NCBI GenBank assembly: GCA_025210615.1
Contig: JAOARJ010000012.1
Span: 43,490 to 107,489 of the forward strand
DNA from: Candidatus Altimarinota bacterium
GTDB taxonomy: Bacteria > Patescibacteriota > Gracilibacteria > BD1-5 > UBA6164
Direction: 5' to 3'
Length of the DNA stretch: 64,000 nt
Translations under genes and position numbers: made by a program
Notes under the pieces: generated by a model
Database searches by the model: none
What the model was told of the DNA's origin: nothing
The model's input: the letters and a program-made list of their open reading frames with translations, nothing else
In this document: positions 58,739 to 64,000 of the stretch, piece after piece
Position numbering within the stretch: position 1 is the stretch's first letter
How the letters are laid out: each line of letters starts with the position of its first letter

Positions 58739-59887
58739 TTAGCCGTTATCGACTAAATTTTCCTCTTCGTAGAGTCGAACTGCATCTGAGTACAGCACGA
58801 CGTTATTTCTGCCGATAGTTTTCCCATCGGCATTTTTTCCACACTCTTTTGCGTAAAGCAAAGCGTGGTTTGACTTCGTTATCGCCTTTTTTCTGTTTTC
58901 ATCTGTACAGACTCCAACAGAAATTGTTACACTAAGAACTTTATCTTCCCACTTAACTTTAAGTGTTTCAATATTTTTTCTAAGTTCTTCGGCAATTTTC
59001 ATAGTATTGCCATCATGTAAAATGATGACAATTTCCTCGCCGCCGAATCGGTAGACGAATCCGTTATTACTAACGGTTCGACTAAGTTCTTCAAAAACTC
59101 GGCGAAGAACCTCATCGCCGGCCTCATGTCCATGATCTTTATTGAATAGACCGAAATGATCTATGTCAATAAAAATCATTGCAGTATGTTCAGGTAATGC
59201 TTCATCGAAAGGATCAATTCGATTCTTTAAATGAAGCTCTAAAGCAGCCCTATTTAATGCCTTTGTGAGTGGGTCAGTAACCGCTCTAAGGAGAAGATCC
59301 CTGAATTTCAAAATTCCTTCTAAGGAGTTTGCTACAACCCTAAGTAGAAACAGAGACTCTTCGCTCATTACTTTGGCGATTTTCGAGTCGTCCACTCCTA
59401 AGAAGTACATTCCATTAATAGGGATTACCGCATCTTCCCCAACTCCTGGCACAGGAATTGCAGAAATTTGCCTTGTTTTTATAGCTTCAAAAAGATTTCG
59501 GTTATCTCCAATTCTAACAAGTGAAGAAACTTTCATCTTTTCTCCTTTCATGGTCGAATGAAGAGCCACTACTAGAGCGGTTTTTTCATCTACTATTTTG
59601 TAGATAATCATTCGGTCCATTTTGAGAGAGTCAGCGAGCTGGACGAGATATTTGTCCAATGTTGCCAAGTCTTTAACCGCTTTCAATTTTGTCAAGAGAA
59701 GTAGATAGTCTCGAGGACTAACTACCAATTCTTGCCCCGTTAATATTCTATAAAGAGCTATATGGAGGTGCATACTCCACATAACTAATATAACAATATT
59801 TTCCTTAAACACTTTAAAGATTTCTTTCCCCACGATATATAATACAATGAGGAATTCATTCGTGTTTGGCATTAATAATCTCCCCAT
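58739..59887 (-). CDS. GGDEF-domain protein, standard-code composition
   Basis: 382 residues from ATG 59887; a second in-frame ATG six codons later is possible. Residues 60-200 look like a GAF-type sensor domain. The C-terminal GGDEF domain begins AVTDPLTKALNRAALELHL, continues MIFIDIDHFGLFNKDHGHEA and has RFGGEEIVIIL as the active-site loop (GGEEI). No RxxD inhibitory site is visible ahead of it. It probably makes a cyclic dinucleotide. There is no in-frame UGA, all glycines are GGN, and G+C is higher (26 of 60 in 59041-59100) than around it. It overlaps the upstream cadmium-transporter gene by 16 bases. This pair looks horizontally acquired from a standard-code donor. Confidence 0.85.
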   Translation of the reverse strand: MGRLLMPNTNEFLIVLYIVGKEIFKVFKENIVILVMWSMHLHIALYRILTGQELVVSPRDYLLLLTKLKAVKDLATLDKYLVQLADSLKMDRMIIYKIVDEKTALVVALHSTMKGEKMKVSSLVRIGDNRNLFEAIKTRQISAIPVPGVGEDAVIPINGMYFLGVDDSKIAKVMSEESLFLLRVVANSLEGILKFRDLLLRAVTDPLTKALNRAALELHLKNRIDPFDEALPEHTAMIFIDIDHFGLFNKDHGHEAGDEVLRRVFEELSRTVSNNGFVYRFGGEEIVIILHDGNTMKIAEELRKNIETLKVKWEDKVLSVTISVGVCTDENRKKAITKSNHALLYAKECGKNADGKTIGRNNVVLYSDAVRLYEEENLVDNG

Positions 59888-60465
59888 TGTTTGAAAATTA
59901 AACTTATCCCTATTATTAACATTACGACGTAGGGAAGTTTGTTCACAACCTTATTTTCGACAAAAGTTTTTATTTGGTTAAGATCTGTTATTTTTTTTAA
60001 TTTAGCTGACAAAATAATTGCAATTGCAATCGTTATAACAGCTGAAAAGTATATTCCTAACACAAAAGAAACTTCTTTATTTGATGATGATGCAAAATAT
60101 GATGAATAGAATGTAAAATCATCAGTAGCATTAACCAAATATACAATAGCAGAAGTTATAAATAAACTAGTGCTATGCATTTGTCCTTTACCTTCAGAGC
60201 TATCGTTTTTTAGTACATTATATATAGACCAAGAAATTAACAAAAATCCCATAATCCATATATAATCAGCTACTAAATTCCCAATGTAATAGCTAAAAAG
60301 TACAACAATTGATAGGGCAACTATTGTACCACTAGTGATTGAAAGATAAGCTTTTGCTTTCCCTCTTGTAGTAAGAAAAAGAAAAATAAGAACTACAAAA
60401 TCATCTATTCCCGAGAGAATAAATGCTCCTATCCCCATAAAAAAATCAGGCAATGTTGAGAACAT
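59872..60465 (-). CDS. cadD: CadD-like cadmium resistance transporter, standard-code composition
   Basis: 197 residues, about six transmembrane helices. The CadD/Cad family start is present: ILSGIDDFVVLIFLFL with a membrane-embedded Asp pair. The symmetric second half has VNATDDFTFYSSYF. Such proteins export Cd2+ or related small ions. The gene has a Shine-Dalgarno (GGGAG) eight bases before its ATG and contains no UGA. All glycines are GGN and Trp is UGG. It is the leading gene of a two-gene operon with the GGDEF gene, whose start overlaps its end. The function may be broader than cadmium. Confidence 0.8.
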   Translation of the reverse strand: MFSTLPDFFMGIGAFILSGIDDFVVLIFLFLTTRGKAKAYLSITSGTIVALSIVVLFSYYIGNLVADYIWIMGFLLISWSIYNVLKNDSSEGKGQMHSTSLFITSAIVYLVNATDDFTFYSSYFASSSNKEVSFVLGIYFSAVITIAIAIILSAKLKKITDLNQIKTFVENKVVNKLPYVVMLIIGISLIFKQWGDY

Positions 60466-60555
60466 ACATACTCCCGTTTATTTTGTTTTTATTTTATATT
60501 TAAAAAGTTTACTTAACTAAGTCAAGTAAACTCATAATATATATTTTTTTTGAAA

Positions 60556-61338
60556 TTACAACTTTTTTCAGATTATAAATATAAAAAGTCAAAAAAGTAT
60601 AACTCATAAAATTTGTTCTATGTCAAACATAAGCCTTAAAAATGGAGTAACCGCTAAATTTCAATCAGCTCAAAGATTTGAAAGAATATTTGTAGAAAGA
60701 TAAATGTAATATTCATAACTAGCAACAGAGATATTTTCCATTCAAGGGAATCAGTTTATTAAAGTTCAAGGATTAAGTATGTCATAAATAAAAAATATTG
60801 TGGAGAATAAAATTAGAGTAATTAATGAAAAAATAGCAAGATTTTTAACTCAATTTCCATATCAAGTAATCCATTTATAAAAGAAATAAGTAAAGAAACT
60901 TCAATATTTTTTTTCTTCAAAATACAGATTTTTTTTGAAATCGTATTTTAAATCTCTAATATTTTTATTATAACTAGATAAAAAAACTTTTTGATATAAA
61001 TTATCTAAATAATGGAGTTTTGAAATTGAAGTATTATAAAAAATGATAAGTGAATAATCTTTTTTTCAAGCGATTTTTTTATATATATTATATTTTGTTT
61101 TCTTTTGAGTTTCTATTTGTTTTACTAAAGTTAGGTATTTTATTAAAGTTTGCTTTATACTTATATTTTCTACAAAAGAATTTTTAATTTTAGTTACTAG
61201 TAATAAAAAATATAACTCTTCTAATTGAGTTAGACTTTTGGTTTCTTTTATTTTTTCTGTTAAGATTTTTTCAAATTCAAACAATTTTTGTTGATCTTTG
61301 TGATGTATTAACTCTGAATATATTTGACTTATTTTCAT
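60556..61338 (-). CDS. Pore-domain ion-channel-like membrane protein
   Basis: 260 residues from ATG 61338 to TAA 60556, continuous only with UGA as glycine (first UGA at 61066). The N-terminal 90 residues are soluble and helical. After a charged middle part there are two transmembrane helices with a pore loop between them. The first is around residues 178-198 (NLAIFSLITLILFSTIFFIY). The pore loop is STNILSNLGADGNLAVTPFL, and the last helix includes EQILGVILFGLFIFIIG. This is the Ion_trans_2 (K+-channel-like) plan, but the filter reads LGADGN instead of TVGYGD, so ion selectivity is unclear. Next to the standard-code pair, it clearly uses the recoded code. Confidence 0.65.
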
Positions 61339-61428
61339 TGTTTATAAAAATTTTATTTATATATAATCGTTAGTATTATATCTTAAATTTGCTTTTAAGT
61401 CAAAAATTGGCATTTTAAAAAAATAATT

Positions 61429-62064
61429 TTATATACATAATTTTTCTAAATTTTCATTTATTTTCTTTACTTTTTGCGGATTTTGTATAATATACCTATA
61501 CAAATTCGTTCCACCTTTTGCCTTAAAGGACCACCAAATGGGACAATTTAATTTTCTGATAAGATAGAACAGCTTGTTTTCCTTAATGGTAAGCTGTTTT
61601 TTTGTGTCAATTAAAAGTTCCACCACAATATTTTTTATAATTTCAATTTTTTTTCTTTATTTCATATTTTCCGCATAAAATCAAGCTTACTTAAAAGTTC
61701 CACGAGATTAGAGGCTTCTTCAATAATTGAGTCATCAGCATTAATAATATTTCATAATTTTTCTTTTATTATAATTTCTTCAGTTATAAAATCAGCTTTT
61801 CTTTTTTTGTATTCTCAGTCAGAAATTACATCATTTAATTTTAAATCAAGTAATTTTTCTTTTTTATTTTGTAATAAAACCAATTCTCTATTAAGTTTTG
61901 TAGTTTGTTTTTTATTCTCATTAAATAAATCTTTATAATATTTTTTTAATCAGTTCATTAAAGGTTTTTTCATTTCTTCAGGGACTACATAATTTTTTAA
62001 TTTTACTCAAAAAGATTTAATAATTATATCTTGATTAATATTAATTTTATGCTCTTTCTGACCC
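61429..62064 (-). pseudogene. Frameshifted C-terminal remnant of a large serine recombinase
   Basis: One open stretch (62064 to a stop at 61635) encodes a Lys/Glu coiled coil with LNDVISDGEYKKRKADFITE, then EEASNLVELLSKLDFMRK. This is the C-terminal coiled-coil region of large serine recombinases. It breaks at a run of eight A (61647-61654). Adding one A joins it directly to the next frame, which continues VVELLIDTKKQLTIKENKLF to TAA 61429. The catalytic and zinc-ribbon parts are missing upstream, where a terminator and the DUF2726 gene lie. A second run-in of GTGGAACTTTTAA occurs at 61623 and 61703. Most likely a decayed integrase. A sequencing error in the A run would explain the frameshift but not the missing N-terminus. 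Confidence 0.6.
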
Positions 62065-62087
62065 TTTCCCTCCAAGAGATAGAAAAT

Positions 62088-62113
62088 AAAGCCCGCTCTA
62101 GTGCGGGCTTTAT
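62088..62113 (-). terminator. Terminator of the DUF2726 gene
   Basis: Minus-strand AAAGCCCGC/GCGGGCTTT stem followed by ATTTTC, seven bases beyond the stop. Confidence 0.7.
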
Positions 62114-62119
62114 TGTGCG

Positions 62120-62665
62120 TTAAGTTAAATATTGATTTAATTTCTCAAAATCTGTTTGTCATACTTTAAATCTAACTAAATTTAATCACAATGTTTCAAA
62201 TAACTCATTCTTAAACTTATCATTCTCTTGTGTTTGAATATCTGAGTAATGATTCCATCAATCCAATTCAATTAAACATTTTATTTGTCCTTTCGTATCA
62301 ATTATAACAAAATCAATATGCTTTGATTTTATTTTATTAAATAACCCCCTTTTTTCTCCAAATTCTAAGTTATTTTGAACTTCTACCATATCAGCCAATC
62401 TAACTTTACTTAAAACTTGTATATCATTATTTTTTGTATATTCTAATAATTCGTCCATAAATTTTTGCTCACTTTGCGTGAACAACTTTTTTTCTTTAAA
62501 TTTAGTATAAAATTTATCATTATTTTCTGATTTTTTATCATCTTCCGCCCACGCCCATTTTTCCTCTTCTTCTATTATTTTTTTAAATTCTTCTTCTTTT
62601 TTTTCTATTATTCTTTGATATTTATAATCGGCGAGAAGTCCAAAAATTTGTTTTAAAATTTTCAT
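62120..62665 (-). CDS. DUF2726 protein, nuclease-fold-like
   Basis: 181 residues. Residues 1-60 form a Lys/Glu-rich helix. The DUF2726 core follows: VLSKVRLADMVEV, KIKSKHIDFVIID, CLIELDGGNHYSD, and NELFETLGLNLVRFK. The D..KHxDFV..E...D pattern matches the PD-(D/E)XK-like fold of this family. DUF2726 often accompanies topoisomerases, helicases or mobile elements. Two consecutive UGA codons encode the GG after ELD, a position where the family usually has D or a small residue. It is placed between the recombinase remnant and an intact recombinase. Confidence 0.8.
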
Positions 62666-62782
62666 ATATTAAAAATATTATTATATAATTCTACTAAAGA
62701 ATATCATATATTTTTAAATAATGCAAGTTTGGCTTTGCAAAAACATTTTATCAATTTTTATAAACTTTTTTATAAAAAACAT

Positions 62783-62811
62783 TTGACAAATAAATTTTTA
62801 TAATATATACT
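62783..62811 (+). promoter_or_regulatory. Consensus promoter of the tyrosine recombinase
   Basis: TTGACA 62783-62788, 17-base spacer, TATACT 62806-62811. The leader is about 105 bases. Confidence 0.65.
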
Positions 62812-62823
62812 TACACCGTTGTC

Positions 62824-62843
62824 GTAAATCTATATTGATTTAC
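62824..62843 (+). promoter_or_regulatory. Hairpin in the recombinase leader
   Basis: GTAAATC-TATATT-GATTTAC, seven-pair perfect stem just after the transcript start. It could be a recombinase binding site or leader structure. Confidence 0.4.
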
Positions 62844-62922
62844 AAAAGCCCATTAACATCAGCTGGCGAGAAAGTTTTAAGACTAATAAAACAGATATTA
62901 TTTCCTTAAACTAAAGATGATT

Positions 62923-63831
62923 ATGAAAAAATATTGAAACCGTATACTAGACGACTTTCTACTAGAAAAACAAGTAAATGAATGATTAAGTTTTAAAAGT
63001 CTTGAATCATACTGCAGTCTATTTAATTTCTTAATAAAAGATGAAATTATAAAAATCACTGATTTCCCTACTTATACAACTGCTAACTTCAGAAGTTTTC
63101 TATGAAATTTATTTTTAGATAGAAAATGGAGCAGTTCAACATATAATACTTACAGAAAAAATTTAAAAGTTTTTTGTAAATACCTTGTGCGTGAGTGATA
63201 CTTAGAAAAAAATCCAATTGATGAAATCACAAAAAGAAAAGAAGAAAAAAAGCTACCTAAAACCTTAACTAAACAACAAGTACAAGAATTATTAGCCGTT
63301 ATAAATACAATTTATGACAAAGGGGACAAATATATTAATGTCAGAAATCAAACAATGTTTCACTTACTCCTATATACAGGAATAAGGAAAAGTGAGTTAA
63401 TGAACTTAAAAATTTGAGATATTAATGTAGATGAATGATATTTAAAAATTAGAAGATGAAAATGAGCCAAAGACAGAATGGTTCCGCTTCTATGACATCT
63501 AAAATTAAAAATTAATAAGTACTTAAGAAATAGATTAAAATTAAAAATTTGTGAAAATCAAAACTATTTATTCTGCTCAAGAAGATGATATCAACTAAGT
63601 AATAGAGATATGCGCAAAATCATTGAAAATATGCGTTATTATCTAACATTTCACCTTACTTGGCATATGTTAAGGCATACCTTTGCCACTGAACTCGTGA
63701 GAAATAATTTTGATATTTACAACATATCACAACTGCTTTGACACTCAAAAATTGAAACAACTAAGATTTATTTAAGTGTAGACACTCATAAAATTGCTCA
63801 GCAAATGAGTAGAATTCAAATGTTTGCATAA
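62923..63831 (+). CDS. Tyrosine recombinase/integrase (XerD-like)
   Basis: 302 residues, the usual XerC/D length. The N-terminal SAM-like domain (residues 1-95) is followed by the catalytic domain, in which the conserved residues can be seen. These are Arg in TGIRKSELMNL, Lys in RGKGAKDRMVPL, His-x-x-Arg in WHMLRHTFATEL, His in LLGHSKIETT and the nucleophile Tyr in KIYLS. It may resolve chromosome dimers (Xer) or be the integrase of the neighbouring accessory island. FtsK or a dif site was not seen. UGA codons fall on the conserved glycines of RGKG and LLGHS, as expected. A consensus promoter precedes it. Confidence 0.9.
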
Positions 63832-63898
63832 AAATTAAACCAAAAAAAATTACTAATTCTTAGTAATCAAAATCAATACTTTTTTAAATAAAAAGGTG

Positions 63899-63991
63899 AT
63901 GAAAAAGAGTGCTTCTGCCTCTCCCTCCCGGGTGGGGCTCACTGCTTGGAAAATAGTATATTTTAGTCTAACGCGTTTTGCCCAATTTTAA
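63899..63991 (+). other. Short GC-rich frame near the window end
   Basis: A 30-codon frame with AAAGG five bases before the ATG. It contains a G+C-rich patch (CCTCTCCCTCCCGGGTGGGG, near 63920). No glycine is UGA. Too short to call a gene. The preceding 60 bases hold a small hairpin (ATTACTA/TAGTAAT, near 63850-63866) that may end the recombinase transcript. Confidence 0.2.
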
Positions 63992-64000
63992 GCAAAAAAA

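Noticed and set aside
63890..63960. tRNA-like GC-rich stretch
   Set aside because: No cloverleaf or T-arm consensus could be folded on either strand.

Overview
The window reads coherently only if UGA is translated as glycine (genetic code 25). With UGA as a stop, almost every conserved gene breaks into pieces. With UGA as glycine, GyrA, GatB, Der, ComM, PilC, RsuA and the tyrosine recombinase become full length, and the UGA codons fall on glycines that are invariant in those families. This code, the high A+T content, and start codons that mostly lack a Shine-Dalgarno sequence point to Candidatus Absconditabacteria (SR1) or Gracilibacteria (BD1-5) within the Patescibacteria/CPR. TAA is the usual stop and TAG appears once. 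No rRNA, tRNA or CRISPR array was seen.

Layout. 1-6.3 kb: the end of a TPR gene, an unknown gene, and a type IV pilus operon (PilN-like, PilO-like, PilC, three prepilin-like proteins and a PilX-like protein). 6.4-15 kb: HU, an rRNA pseudouridine synthase, a glycosyltransferase, pyrophosphatase, several lineage-type unknowns, and gyrA on the minus strand. 15-24 kb, minus strand: comM, a foreign-looking standard-code secreted protein, two tandem paralogous multi-pass membrane proteins (TrbL/VirB6-like), a BaiN/HI0933-type flavoprotein and a ribosome-hibernation-like factor. 24-33 kb: gatB, a membrane protein, a nucleotidyltransferase, an RRM protein, a Nudix protein, a secreted Cys-rich protein, an orphan HK97-fold capsid-like protein preceded by a small coiled-coil protein, and der.

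33-52.5 kb is a surface-protein region. It holds a 1340-aa anchored protein with a beta-barrel-like part, a 2563-aa Ig-like/lamin-tail surface protein, an abundant S-layer-like protein behind a near-consensus promoter, a DUF916-like anchored protein, small secreted proteins, and an 892-aa protein ending in a peptidoglycan-binding domain. Together these look like the cell-surface layer and adhesion apparatus of an episymbiotic or predatory cell.

52.5-64 kb is accessory DNA. It contains an OLD-family ATPase/TOPRIM nuclease, unknown proteins, a two-gene standard-code insert (CadD-like transporter and GGDEF protein, each with GGN-only glycines, the leading gene with a strong Shine-Dalgarno), a pore-domain ion-channel-like protein, a frameshifted remnant of a large serine recombinase, a DUF2726 nuclease-like protein, and an intact tyrosine recombinase. 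The standard-code genes inside a UGA=Gly genome, the orphan capsid gene and the avoidance of UGA in abundantly made proteins are the most notable observations. All coordinates and translations were read by eye; no database search was run.
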